A stretch of 64,000 nucleotides of DNA from Flavobacteriaceae bacterium (GTDB taxonomy: Bacteria; Bacteroidota; Bacteroidia; Flavobacteriales; Flavobacteriaceae): NCBI GenBank assembly GCA_018402385.1, contig JAGYJA010000011.1, positions 62,001-126,000 of the forward strand, given 5' to 3'. The notes beneath the pieces are model-generated. The model was given only the letters and a program-made list of their open reading frames with translations, had not been told where the DNA came from and made no database searches. Shown in pieces: positions 1 to 8,095 of this stretch (within the stretch, counting starts at the first letter, position 1; every line of letters starts with the position of its first letter). The position numbers and the translations under genes were made by a program.

Positions 1-1099
1 TTAATGATGTAGTTAAATATCCTTCCGAAAAATTCACATACAGGTTGTTTATATAGTATTTATAATCTGTTAGTCGTTGACCGTCTTTATTAAAAAGAGC
101 ATGCTTATTCCTACCTTGACCTGGAAAATACATAGACTCTTTTTCGGTCTTCCTTTCGTTAGTTAGTAAGATAATTCCGTCTTTGACCTCTTTTCCGATG
201 GGTGGATTAAATCCTAGTGGTATGACGAAATTACCTTCGGTATTTATAACACCATAATATTTTGCAACTGTGCGAGGGATGCGCTTAATGCCATCATTGG
301 TATAACCGCCGTTTATTTTTTTATAATTTGTTACAAAAGCTAATCCATCAGAAAAATCATAAGCGTAATCATACTCGATAGGAGTGACTATTTTTCCATT
401 AATAAAATCATAATGTCCCCATTTATTATCTACTTCTACCGCTAAAATTCCATCTTCCATATCTCCATGCAACCTTTGAGCTCCTGCCAATGTCCACTTG
501 CCAGCCTTATTTATTAATCCCCACTCATTATTTTTAATACCCACAGCAAAACCACCATGAAACTCCATCATATTATACTCGTATATCGCAGGAATAGTTA
601 ATTTACCTAAAGAATTAATAAAACCCCATTTATCGTTAATTTTTACAGCTGCTAAGCCTTCATTAAAACGTCTTGCATCTTCGTACTTAAAATAATTTGC
701 TTTGCTTCTTAGTTGTTGTAATTGGTTGTTCTGTTGCTCTTTTTGTGCTACTTCAGCCAATTTATTTTCTATATCAGCAACAAACCGCAACATTTCCATG
801 TAGTCTGGATGATTTTCTTCAGCCAAATCAAAATAGGTGTTCAAATGTTTTTTTGCCGTCGCATAATCGTTTTGATTGAACGTAATTTTCACATACATAC
901 CCTCTATCCTGGGATTGGTGCTGCCGAGGTATTCGACCGTTTTGTCTAAATTTTGTAGGGCTGAGGCATTGTTTCCTTCACTGTATTCCTCTTGTGCCCT
1001 TAAAAAATGGGACTGTGCCAACACATCTGTGCTCTGGCAATAGCTATTTATTCCAAAGCTAAGTATAATAAATAGTGTCAATAAATTTCTCATATTCAT
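1..1099 (-). CDS. Secreted WG-repeat protein with TPR-like N-terminus (3' end outside window)
   Basis: The frame opens at 1099 and stays open to the left edge, so about 366 N-terminal residues are visible and the C-terminus is missing. It starts with a signal peptide (hydrophobic stretch LLTLFIILSFGINSYCQ), followed by a helical, TPR-like segment of about 100 residues. WG-type repeats begin near residue 140; visible units include KWGFINSLGKLTIP, EWGLINKAGKW and KWGHYDFINGKIVTP. WG repeats are short beta-rich units of poorly known function, common in secreted Bacteroidota proteins. The gene starts one base after the stop of the upstream gene and looks like a late member of the left operon. It carries WG repeats like the protein at 11648-14296 but lacks that protein's cysteine-rich module. 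The fold assignment is solid; the function is unknown. Confidence 0.85.
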   Translation of the reverse strand, partial: MNMRNLLTLFIILSFGINSYCQSTDVLAQSHFLRAQEEYSEGNNASALQNLDKTVEYLGSTNPRIEGMYVKITFNQNDYATAKKHLNTYFDLAEENHPDYMEMLRFVADIENKLAEVAQKEQQNNQLQQLRSKANYFKYEDARRFNEGLAAVKINDKWGFINSLGKLTIPAIYEYNMMEFHGGFAVGIKNNEWGLINKAGKWTLAGAQRLHGDMEDGILAVEVDNKWGHYDFINGKIVTPIEYDYAYDFSDGLAFVTNYKKINGGYTNDGIKRIPRTVAKYYGVINTEGNFVIPLGFNPPIGKEVKDGIILLTNERKTEKESMYFPGQGRNKHALFNKDGQRLTDYKYYINNLYVNFSEGYLTTSL

Positions 1100-1100
1100 T

Positions 1101-2375
1101 CTAATTGTTCCAAAAATCATCTGTTTTTTTGGATGTTGGTTTTTTCTTTTTTTCACCCCAAAAATCTTCCTGACTACTGTTTGTCTTCGTTTTGTTATTT
1201 TGAGGAGTTCCATATTCAAAGCGTTTGATCTCACTTATTGAGATATAGCTATTTTGTGCTTGTGTGCTGAGCTTAACAGCAGCACTTTTAAATTCTTCAA
1301 AATCATTATAAACCCCATAAACGTAGAGATTTTTGAGATTTCTATCTTTTTCCAAAGCATTAATTACATCTCTTTTATATGGCAATTGATTGTCTGAGTT
1401 TTTATGAAGTAGTGTAGGAATGAGCAGCAATCCCTCCGAATTTGTTTTGGAAATAAAGAGAACATACGCTATGTGTTGGTCAAAGAACAAAGGTATTTTT
1501 TGGTCAGTGATGCTTTGAATAAAACTATTTTGGGCATTACTGACTCTTCGTTGCTCAGCTGCTTCCCTCTCACGCTTTTCTCTTTCAACCCGCTCACGTC
1601 TTTCTCTTTCCTCTCTTAGGCGATTTTGTCTTGCATATTCACGTTGTTCTGCTAATTGACTTTCGCGCATTTGCCTGTGATCTTCTTCAATTTCACGTGA
1701 AATATTATCTTGGATGTCATTAAAGGTATTCTCCCAGGTTTGTTTTGCTTGTTTAATGGCATTTGTTCGCGTTTCACCTTGTCGGATAACTTCATCAACC
1801 TGTTCTTGTTGCTTTCTGTAATGTTCTCTTTCCCGTTGCTCTCGTTCTCTCGCTTCACGTTGTCTCTTTTGGTAAATTGATTCTTCTTGACGTTGTGAAG
1901 AATTGTTATTTCTACTTTGATTCGTAGAGCCTATAAGAGATTCATCATCCCCCCATTCGTTTTGGTTTCCTTTGTCATTACTTGATGAAGTGCTAGCTGA
2001 TTGTTGATCAACAGGCACTACTTTTGTAACTCTAATAGAGCCATTATTTTCTGTAACATTACAAAACTCGACTCTTTTTTTAGAATTCCCGTTTATGACA
2101 ATATTTTTTGTTTTGTACCAGGAAATATTATTATCATAACGAGGACCTGTGAATTCATAAAAAACCTTTACTTTTTCAGTACAATTATTTGTGATGTATG
2201 CTCTGGCATTATTGTTTTCAGTAGCTAAACAATAGGGTCCAAATTCAGTCATACCTGTTCCTATGCATTCAATCCAATTTACTTTTTCGCCTTGTTTGGT
2301 TTGTGAAAACCCAACAACAGAAAAGACTAATGCTATGATAATAGATATTGATTTAATTTTCCTTTTAAAGTTCAT
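1101..2375 (-). CDS. Secreted protein with beta-rich N-domain and long charged coiled coil
   Basis: This protein of 424 residues is of unrecognised family. Residues 1-24 form a signal peptide ending near SVVGFSQ. Residues 30-120 form a cysteine-containing beta-rich segment. Its layout (a ...NNCTEKVKVFYEF... strand pair, then a G-N-S-K-K turn and a cysteine) loosely resembles the small protein at 14927-15331; that similarity is my inference. Residues 125-285 are extremely rich in E, R, Q and K (repeated REREQRERE-like runs) and should form a coiled coil. Residues 290-385 look globular, with an alternating hydrophobic pattern, and the tail is basic (WGEKKKKPTSKK). It lies 4 bases after the FISUMP gene and 1 base before the WG gene, so it is almost certainly cotranscribed. 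No catalytic motif is visible. Confidence 0.8.
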   Translation of the reverse strand: MNFKRKIKSISIIIALVFSVVGFSQTKQGEKVNWIECIGTGMTEFGPYCLATENNNARAYITNNCTEKVKVFYEFTGPRYDNNISWYKTKNIVINGNSKKRVEFCNVTENNGSIRVTKVVPVDQQSASTSSSNDKGNQNEWGDDESLIGSTNQSRNNNSSQRQEESIYQKRQREAREREQREREHYRKQQEQVDEVIRQGETRTNAIKQAKQTWENTFNDIQDNISREIEEDHRQMRESQLAEQREYARQNRLREERERRERVEREKREREAAEQRRVSNAQNSFIQSITDQKIPLFFDQHIAYVLFISKTNSEGLLLIPTLLHKNSDNQLPYKRDVINALEKDRNLKNLYVYGVYNDFEEFKSAAVKLSTQAQNSYISISEIKRFEYGTPQNNKTKTNSSQEDFWGEKKKKPTSKKTDDFWNN

Positions 2376-2379
2376 ATTC

Positions 2380-3075
2380 TTAATTTTTAATACACCTCAC
2401 AGAAAATCCTAGCTCTTTTGATGATGGTGTTTCAGGACTTGCACCAGCACGAGCATCATTTTGATCTGCAATACCAATATTCCTTGTTCCATATCCAATA
2501 GTAGCATGAATTGCTTTATCACTTGTAAATTCAGTGCTTGTCCACCAATAAGATGATTCTTTTAGTGCAATCCAACCAATTTTTCCATTTATTAAGCCAG
2601 CCCCATTCGCATTAAAATTTAAGCTATTGGTATTGTTTTTGGAAAGGTAGGCTGGTCCATCAAACCATTGATCACCTTCAGTTCGAAGATTTTGGGCATA
2701 ATTACTACCAAGATATTTATGTAATTTGTACCAATCATTTTGTGATGCGACTCTCCAACCCTCTGGCGCCAATCCACGATCATCATTTACGGCATACCAA
2801 TTGTATAGAATGCCGTATTTGGCTTCGTTTTCTTCTTTATTTTCATAATAGGACCAAGCAGGTGTTTTATTTTCTCCCGCTTTTAACCATTCTTCTTTGG
2901 TTTTTGCATGGAGTATTTTATCACCATTTCTAAAGGTTTTAACTCGAAGATTTTCTGCCATCCAAGTTTGATCGCCAATTTGGGTTGTTTTGAAAGTATT
3001 GCCATCGTGGTCTTGGACTTGTGTATATCCTAGAGTTACGGTTAAAACAAAGGCTGTAAAAAGTATTTTTCTCAT
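2380..3075 (-). CDS. Secreted FISUMP-domain protein
   Basis: After a signal peptide (residues 1-18), nearly all of this 231-residue protein matches the Fibrobacter succinogenes major paralogous (FISUMP) domain. Hallmarks are DHDGNTFKTTQIGDQTWMAE near the N-terminus, then YGILYNWYAV, APEGWRVASQNDW, the SSYWWTSTE motif and the terminal GFSVRCIKN. FISUMP proteins are extracellular or surface proteins related to C-type-lectin/formylglycine-enzyme-like folds, often found as many paralogues in Bacteroidota, and their biochemical role is not established. It is the eighth gene from the presumed start of the left operon, 13 bases after the propeller-like gene and 4 bases before the coiled-coil gene. 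There is only one domain copy and no sorting tail. Confidence 0.9.
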   Translation of the reverse strand: MRKILFTAFVLTVTLGYTQVQDHDGNTFKTTQIGDQTWMAENLRVKTFRNGDKILHAKTKEEWLKAGENKTPAWSYYENKEENEAKYGILYNWYAVNDDRGLAPEGWRVASQNDWYKLHKYLGSNYAQNLRTEGDQWFDGPAYLSKNNTNSLNFNANGAGLINGKIGWIALKESSYWWTSTEFTSDKAIHATIGYGTRNIGIADQNDARAGASPETPSSKELGFSVRCIKN

Positions 3076-3088
3076 AATAGTTTATTTT

Positions 3089-4384
3089 TTAAAAATCGGT
3101 ATCAATAACCCATTCTTGTTCTTTGGATTCTAAATTGTATAGGACTATTTCAAAGTTTCTGTTTACAAGAGCATAATTATCGTTATAAATTAATGCATAC
3201 GAGGCATTAGGTATTTCCATTTTTACCTTTTCTAGTTCGTCATCTTCAAAAATAGTGATGCTGCAGTTTTCCGGATTTGTAGCCTTATCTTGCCATTCCT
3301 TTAGTGCTTTTTGATGTTCGTTTTGTTTCTTCTCCATCTCTTCTTCCCATGCGGCTATTTTCTTTTTAGAATAACCACTTGGTTCGCCAAAATCAGGCGG
3401 TGTTGGCATAGGACCTGCATCGCAAGTTTTATCAGCAAAAAAATAGTTGGTTGTATTTTTATAATATAAAGGATAAGTAGATGTCGTAGCCGATTCATAC
3501 TCCTTATAGTATAGCGGCTGATTAGTCTCGGTATTAAACAAAATAAACACACCGCCACCCGTTAAGACTGTTGGATCAAAAAATGTAAAGGACAAGAGAT
3601 TTTCTGATAATACTGCAGGTGCCGAATGAGGTAAATTTTTCAGTTCTGGATATTGCTCAAACAACCCAGAAGCTGAGCGTTCTTTCACAACTTTTTGACT
3701 GTTCATATCAATAAGTTTTATGCTATAATTTGATTTATCATAAAACATGGCCATATCTTCATCTAAACCTATAAATTGTTCTTCATCCATATGGAATTTA
3801 CCATAGAGTTTTTTTGATTTTGAGTTAAAATCAGCTAAATAAACTTCACTCGTTTTGTTTAAGAGGAGTATCTTATTTGTTAATTTATCTATATTTTTAC
3901 TTAAATTATTTACTTCTTCTATGGACGCACCTTCCATTTTTTCAAGTAATTCTTGTTGTTGTACATTAAGTTCAAAGAGTTCAGAGTTATAAACATATGC
4001 TGCTAAACCATCTTTGGTAACACCATATGGCATGATATTAAGGTTCGGATCAATATCATTTTCTTTTTGCTGTTTCATAATCTCCATATATTGGAATTTT
4101 TCTAAAATCTCACCAGTCTCAAGATTGCCCTTGTAGATGCTATGGCGACTCTGTGCAAAAAAAGTGTTTTTATCTTCGTTTAAATTTAAGCCCCAAATAG
4201 GTTCATCTAAAATTGCAAAGCTTTTTATTTCTCCAGCGTCACAATCAATAAAAAAGATATTATTGCTTTGGTGGTTGTAAACTGGTAGTATGCCAATGTT
4301 TGCAATGGATTGAGAATGTGCTTTTCCAAAAGAAAGCACTAATACTGTAAAATAAATTGCTAAATAGAATACTGTTTTTTTCAT
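3089..4384 (-). CDS. Secreted propeller-like protein, paralogue of the next gene
   Basis: This 431-residue protein of unrecognised family has a signal peptide ending near SFGKAHSQ. The mature part begins SIANIGILPVYNHQSNNIFF and continues with repeated blade-like beta motifs (FFIDCDAGEIKSFAI, then SIYKGNLETGEILEKF), as in proteins that report a value and its rate. It aligns by eye end to end with the protein at 4404-5738, including the shared ANIG/SNIG start, the DAxEGEIKSFA block, a Pro-rich region of about 40 residues near residue 310, and the closing strand pattern ending in W-DxDF. A beta-propeller fold is inferred from this pattern. The Pro/Lys/Glu-rich insertion near residues 310-345 should be a charged helix. 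The two genes are 19 bases apart and look like a tandem duplication. Confidence 0.78.
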   Translation of the reverse strand: MKKTVFYLAIYFTVLVLSFGKAHSQSIANIGILPVYNHQSNNIFFIDCDAGEIKSFAILDEPIWGLNLNEDKNTFFAQSRHSIYKGNLETGEILEKFQYMEIMKQQKENDIDPNLNIMPYGVTKDGLAAYVYNSELFELNVQQQELLEKMEGASIEEVNNLSKNIDKLTNKILLLNKTSEVYLADFNSKSKKLYGKFHMDEEQFIGLDEDMAMFYDKSNYSIKLIDMNSQKVVKERSASGLFEQYPELKNLPHSAPAVLSENLLSFTFFDPTVLTGGGVFILFNTETNQPLYYKEYESATTSTYPLYYKNTTNYFFADKTCDAGPMPTPPDFGEPSGYSKKKIAAWEEEMEKKQNEHQKALKEWQDKATNPENCSITIFEDDELEKVKMEIPNASYALIYNDNYALVNRNFEIVLYNLESKEQEWVIDTDF

Positions 4385-4403
4385 TTTATTATAGTTTAAA
4401 TTT

Positions 4404-5738
4404 TTAAAAGTCTATATCAACCGTCCATATAGTTGATTGATCAATAATATCGTAAAGTGAATATTCAAAATTATTCATAACCAAGAGATGCCTGTTATTG
4501 TACAAAACACCGTTTTTTGCATTGGGTACTGTCATAATTAATTCTTTTAATTTATTGTCTTTGTATAAAAATAGAGTGCACTTATCCTTGTTAGTTAAGT
4601 CCTCGGTGTATTCTCCAAGTTTAACACTCCAGTCATTCATCAATGAGTCTTGCACATTTTGCCAAATCGCAATATCTTCCCAATATTTATCTAAAGCTTT
4701 TTGTACTTGCCTATTGTTTTTATATTCGTCAGGATTTATTTCCTGAGGAGGCGTTGTTTCCTTTAATTGAGGCGGAGAAATTTGTGTACAAGAAACATCA
4801 CCATATACTAAATCGGAAGTATTTATATACTTCAAAGGGTACAAAGATGAGAAAGGACTCTGACTTATCTCTTTCTTGATAACTACTGACTTATTTTCTG
4901 TGTCATAAAGGATAAAGAAACGATCTAGACTACTTACATTAAAAAAATCCAAAGAAAGCAGTCTTTCAGATATAGGACGGACATTAGTGTACTCATATCC
5001 ATCAACCAAAGAACTCTCTATTAAACTATTAAAAGAAATTTTTCTTTTGACTTTAAAAGAATTTATATCTCTATAAATCAGTTTGTTATTTGCTCTGTCT
5101 AAAAATAATAGTTCCCTATCCTCCATGTGAAGTGTGAAATTTTCACTGGGATTAATTGGGGTGTCAGTAAGTTTATTAAAAGACAAGTCTGAGATATTTG
5201 CTAAATATAAAGTACTTTGAGGAAGAGGGTTTTTCTCTGATAATTCAGTTAAACGATGAAATAGATTATTGTCAAAATTATCTGATTCTCCAGCTATTTG
5301 AATTTTCTTTGATAGCTCCATCATTTCATTATAATCTTCGTTATATGCTATTATTGCTTTCCCATCTGAAGTAATATTTAAGGGGAAAATTGAGTTTTGA
5401 CTTGGGTAAATAGTCTTGTTGCCAACTTTAGTATTTCCTAATTTTTCAGAAAAATTAAAAGATTTTAGAATATTTCCGGTTTTAACGTCTCCTTTGATTA
5501 TATGGTTCTTTGTTAGCGCAAAAAAATTGGCCCCTCCTTCAGAAACTGAAACATTATAAATGGGCTCTTTAAAGGTGGCAAAACTTTTAATTTCACCCTC
5601 ATCTGCATCCAAAAATAAAACCGACTCGGTTGTACCTGATATTACAGGTATTACACCAATATTTGATTTGCTTGTGTCTTGACTCATTAAAGTAAAACTT
5701 ATAAAAACAGTAACAAAAACAGGATGTACTTTTATCAT
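4404..5738 (-). CDS. Secreted propeller-like protein, paralogue of 3089-4384
   Basis: This 444-residue protein has a short signal peptide (VFVTVFISFTLMSQ). The mature start SKSNIGVIPVISGTTESVLF and the following LDADEGEIKSFATFKEPIY are clearly related to the adjacent paralogue. Strand-turn repeats (KGDVKTGNILKSFNFSE and similar) run through the protein, and a Pro/Glu-rich helical insertion sits near residues 320-375. The ends of the two proteins also match (YDIIDQSTIWTVDIDF here). The start codon lies 2 bases beyond the stop of the upstream frameshifted gene, which indicates cotranscription and perhaps translational coupling to its last fragment. The function is unknown. A beta-propeller used for binding on the cell surface or in the periplasm is the most natural reading, but it is an inference. 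Confidence 0.78.
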   Translation of the reverse strand: MIKVHPVFVTVFISFTLMSQDTSKSNIGVIPVISGTTESVLFLDADEGEIKSFATFKEPIYNVSVSEGGANFFALTKNHIIKGDVKTGNILKSFNFSEKLGNTKVGNKTIYPSQNSIFPLNITSDGKAIIAYNEDYNEMMELSKKIQIAGESDNFDNNLFHRLTELSEKNPLPQSTLYLANISDLSFNKLTDTPINPSENFTLHMEDRELLFLDRANNKLIYRDINSFKVKRKISFNSLIESSLVDGYEYTNVRPISERLLSLDFFNVSSLDRFFILYDTENKSVVIKKEISQSPFSSLYPLKYINTSDLVYGDVSCTQISPPQLKETTPPQEINPDEYKNNRQVQKALDKYWEDIAIWQNVQDSLMNDWSVKLGEYTEDLTNKDKCTLFLYKDNKLKELIMTVPNAKNGVLYNNRHLLVMNNFEYSLYDIIDQSTIWTVDIDF

Positions 5739-5740
5739 CT

Positions 5741-6556
5741 CTATTTACTTTTATTGATTACTTTTAAGTATTTTTCTCTACTGATTTCTGCTCCTTGCTC
5801 ATTGTTCATGGCTAAGTGAATTTCTTCTTCTAATGCATAAGCTCTTGGGCTGTTGGGCTGTTTTTTTTGTAAAATTTTTGTTGCCATCAGTGCGCCATTA
5901 TAATCTTCAGTCTTAAATCGTATATAAGCATTTATAAAATCTAGATTGCTATCTTCTTTATTAAACACGGTACTATTTGCAATTGGCAATCGTGATTTAG
6001 TCTTAATTTCTCGTGAAATGTCTCTTGCTTCTTCATAGTTTTCAAGATTGACCAATATTTCTAATTTATTATACAAATACCATAATTCATACTTTTGAAA
6101 AATCATTTCTGGAGCATCTTTATACATGCTTATAGCTTCATTAATCAGGTATAAAGCCTGTTCGTTATTTCCATTTTTAGACTCGACAAATGCTTTGGCA
6201 GCTTGCATCATAGCTTTACTACGAAGCATTTCCAGTCGGAATTCTTCATTAGATAGACCAAATGCTTTCTTTCTTGCTTTTTTATCTTTGTAACTTTCAT
6301 AAGTTGTTTCGAATGTATTATGAAAATTAATCAGTGCATCAAGAGCCAGGTTAGCTTGTGTCAATTGATTGGATTTGGCATAAGACAGCACCCCGAGTGT
6401 CATTAAATAATTGATGTCAGAACGGTATAGTCCTTCAAAGTTGAAATTAACACTCATTAAATCCGGATACATTGGCAACACATAACTTTCATTCTGGAAA
6501 TAGTCTTGTATCACTTGTGCGTATTTAGTATGTGGCATAAAAGTCCTTTTGATCAT
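5741..6556 (-). CDS. TPR-like C-terminal fragment of a frameshifted gene
   Basis: This 271-residue open frame has no signal peptide, unlike its operon neighbours. It is all helical with TPR-like pairs (INYLMTLGVLSYAKSNQLTQ; ALYLINEAISMYKDAPEM; AYALEEEIHLAMNNEQGAEI). Its first seven residues are probably not native: upstream coding potential continues in the neighbouring frame as IKSLLYKARCYEKTG and AIKLTLEAYDQKDF, and joins this frame if one A is removed from the AAAA run at 6539-6542. I therefore read it as the last third of a gene whose beginning is at 8027. Whether it is translated alone (its ATG at 6556 is available) cannot be judged. It is followed after 2 bases by the propeller-like gene. 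Confidence 0.6.
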   Translation of the reverse strand: MIKRTFMPHTKYAQVIQDYFQNESYVLPMYPDLMSVNFNFEGLYRSDINYLMTLGVLSYAKSNQLTQANLALDALINFHNTFETTYESYKDKKARKKAFGLSNEEFRLEMLRSKAMMQAAKAFVESKNGNNEQALYLINEAISMYKDAPEMIFQKYELWYLYNKLEILVNLENYEEARDISREIKTKSRLPIANSTVFNKEDSNLDFINAYIRFKTEDYNGALMATKILQKKQPNSPRAYALEEEIHLAMNNEQGAEISREKYLKVINKSK

Positions 6557-6854
6557 AAGCTTCCAGGGTAAGCTTTATAGCATCATTTATGGGTACATTA
6601 AATTTCAGGGTTTTACGTAGCTGCTCAGCCATTTTTTTGTCACCTGTCTTTTCATAACATCGCGCCTTATACAAGAGTGATTTTATTCTCTTGTCCCGGC
6701 AAAGCCTCTGTCTGCATTTGTGATATGTGGAATATTATCTGTTTTGTAGTTGCTTTGAATAGAGGCAACTTCTGCAACAGCTTGACTATTACTCATTGTG
6801 TTAATTTTGTTTTGAATGCTATTCATTTCTTCAATAGTTGGATACTCTTCCATA

Positions 6855-8027
6855 TCAATATAAGTAAAATAGATAAGTCGTAGCTTTTGCTGTTGCGGAC
6901 TCATAGTTTAGTGTCCGTTGTTCCAGTTCTTCCAGTTGTTTTAAGGTTTCCTCATTAAATGTGTAATAAAATGGGACGGCAGCCACTTCATCATATATGA
7001 GCCGAAGTTTTCTGCTTAATGCTCCCATATTTTTTCTCACGGCTTCCTGAGATGGAGATAGTTGAACTTCTTGTTGTTTGTTACCTCCAAAAATTGCTTT
7101 GCCAATGGAAACGGCTTGCATCACATTTTCGGCCATATTCAGAAATTCAATGGATGACTGATCCAAAGGGCCAAATATTGAAGCATCTGCTTTAATTTGG
7201 TCAATTGACTGTTGGTTTTCAGCCATTTCATTAGCTAGGGCAACTAATCCGGGATTATTTGTATCTTGAGCTAAAGCGCCTATAAATGTGGTTAAATCAT
7301 TACTTAGTTGATCTCCCGTCATAATCTCCCCAAAATTTTGTTTGCTTAAGGGCTTATTTAAGTTTCCATAATTAGCACTACCTTCCACTATATCACAAGA
7401 ATTCAATGGTTGTGTGCTTAATGGTGGAGTTGCACCTCTGAAATCGGTAAAGCTTTTGTGATTGGCTTGCATTGTAGCTACAAGTTGATCGGCATATTCC
7501 TTACTCGGTACACCATTTTCACACTCACAATAAGCTACAAAAAATTGAGCCGCATAAGCAGACAATTGACCGTCTAGTTCACTTAATCTGGAAGCTTCTG
7601 AGGCACAGTTGGTGCCGCTTTCTAGAGTCATACCGCCTGTACTATTATTTCCTTTTAAACACCAATTAGGATGAAAAGAAGTAAAGGGAGGCTCTAAATC
7701 TCCAAAAACACTTAAATCCTTATCATAAAATGTACCATCACCTTGCAAAATTGAGGAAGGCGTGCGACTTAGAAAAGCTTTATTGCTTAGTTTTTTGGCT
7801 TCTTCAAGTGTTGCCACGCCTTTTTTGCATTTGCAATCTGCCACCCAATAGCCCGCAATTTTTTTGAGTTCTTCTTGGGTGAGTTTGTCCTTTCCGGTAT
7901 TTGTATTTCTTTTACTTAATTCAGCTACAATTGCGCTTTCAGAGCCATTGTATTTGCAATTGCTTTGTGCCAAGGCTGTGGTGTTAAAAGCAACCATTAA
8001 GACTATTAAGCGAATTATTTTTTTCAT
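6855..8027 (-). CDS. Secreted protein with 8-Cys N-module (copy 1), 5' part of frameshifted gene
   Basis: This 390-residue frame begins with a signal peptide (LIVLMVAFNTTALAQ). Residues 23-215 are copy 1 of the cysteine-rich module: two related halves, each centred on FVAxCxC-x2-GV (DCKCKKGV and YCECENGV), with further cysteines at NCKYNG, NWCLKG, GTNC and NSCD. Residues 220-385 form a helical middle domain that is homologous, though diverged, to that of the protein at 11648-14296 (shared features include YGN..KPL..NFG and the later KAIFG/KSLFG block). The frame then stops abruptly at a probable single-base indel near 6866-6869, where the alignment with the paralogue continues in another frame. 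Start choice: the ATG at 8027 places the signal peptide correctly. It lies 68 bases after the ankyrin-like gene. Confidence 0.75.
   Translation of the reverse strand: MKKIIRLIVLMVAFNTTALAQSNCKYNGSESAIVAELSKRNTNTGKDKLTQEELKKIAGYWVADCKCKKGVATLEEAKKLSNKAFLSRTPSSILQGDGTFYDKDLSVFGDLEPPFTSFHPNWCLKGNNSTGGMTLESGTNCASEASRLSELDGQLSAYAAQFFVAYCECENGVPSKEYADQLVATMQANHKSFTDFRGATPPLSTQPLNSCDIVEGSANYGNLNKPLSKQNFGEIMTGDQLSNDLTTFIGALAQDTNNPGLVALANEMAENQQSIDQIKADASIFGPLDQSSIEFLNMAENVMQAVSIGKAIFGGNKQQEVQLSPSQEAVRKNMGALSRKLRLIYDEVAAVPFYYTFNEETLKQLEELEQRTLNYESATAKATTYLFYLY
7390..7967 (-). repeat. Triplicated N-terminal module, copy 1
   Basis: This segment of about 578 bases matches 10986-11563 and 13660-14237 without visible indels. 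Long runs are identical in all three, for example the stretch coding for DLSVFGDLEPPFTSFHPNWC. Copy 1 and copy 2 are nearly identical across the part coding for the first ~100 residues but differ more in the second half. Confidence 0.92.
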
Positions 8028-8095
8028 TCTTAGGTGTTTGTTTTGTTAATACCTCTTGCTTTTTTCTTTATATTAAAATACTCAAGATTAAAGTA

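Larger units (their letters stand above)
5741..8027 (-). pseudogene. Composite gene broken by three apparent frameshifts
   Basis: Read on the minus strand, one protein-like sequence of about 760 residues runs through this span in alternating frames. The first part (8027 to about 6868) leaves frame near the AAAA run at 6866-6869. The second (about 6865 to 6690) continues with IDMEEYPTIEEMNSIQNKI and ends near 6681-6690. The third (about 6685 to 6545) reads IKSLLYKARCYEKTGDKKM and leaves frame at the AAAA run at 6539-6542. The last is the TPR-like fragment to 5741. The related gene at 11648-14296 continues in one frame through the equivalent of the first break. Two breaks sit in A/T runs of four, so sequencing indels are possible; three within 330 bases, with intact genes on either side, also fit genuine decay. 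The stretch 6557-6854 holds the middle pieces and nothing else I can see. Confidence 0.7.

Noticed and set aside
6683..6904. Independent small gene on the minus strand
   Set aside because: Its sequence continues the alignment of the disrupted gene with its paralogue and has no signal peptide or separate context.
5741..8027. Programmed ribosomal frameshifting
   Set aside because: Three shifts in alternating directions, without slippery heptamers or nearby structures, make recoding unlikely; indels or decay are simpler.
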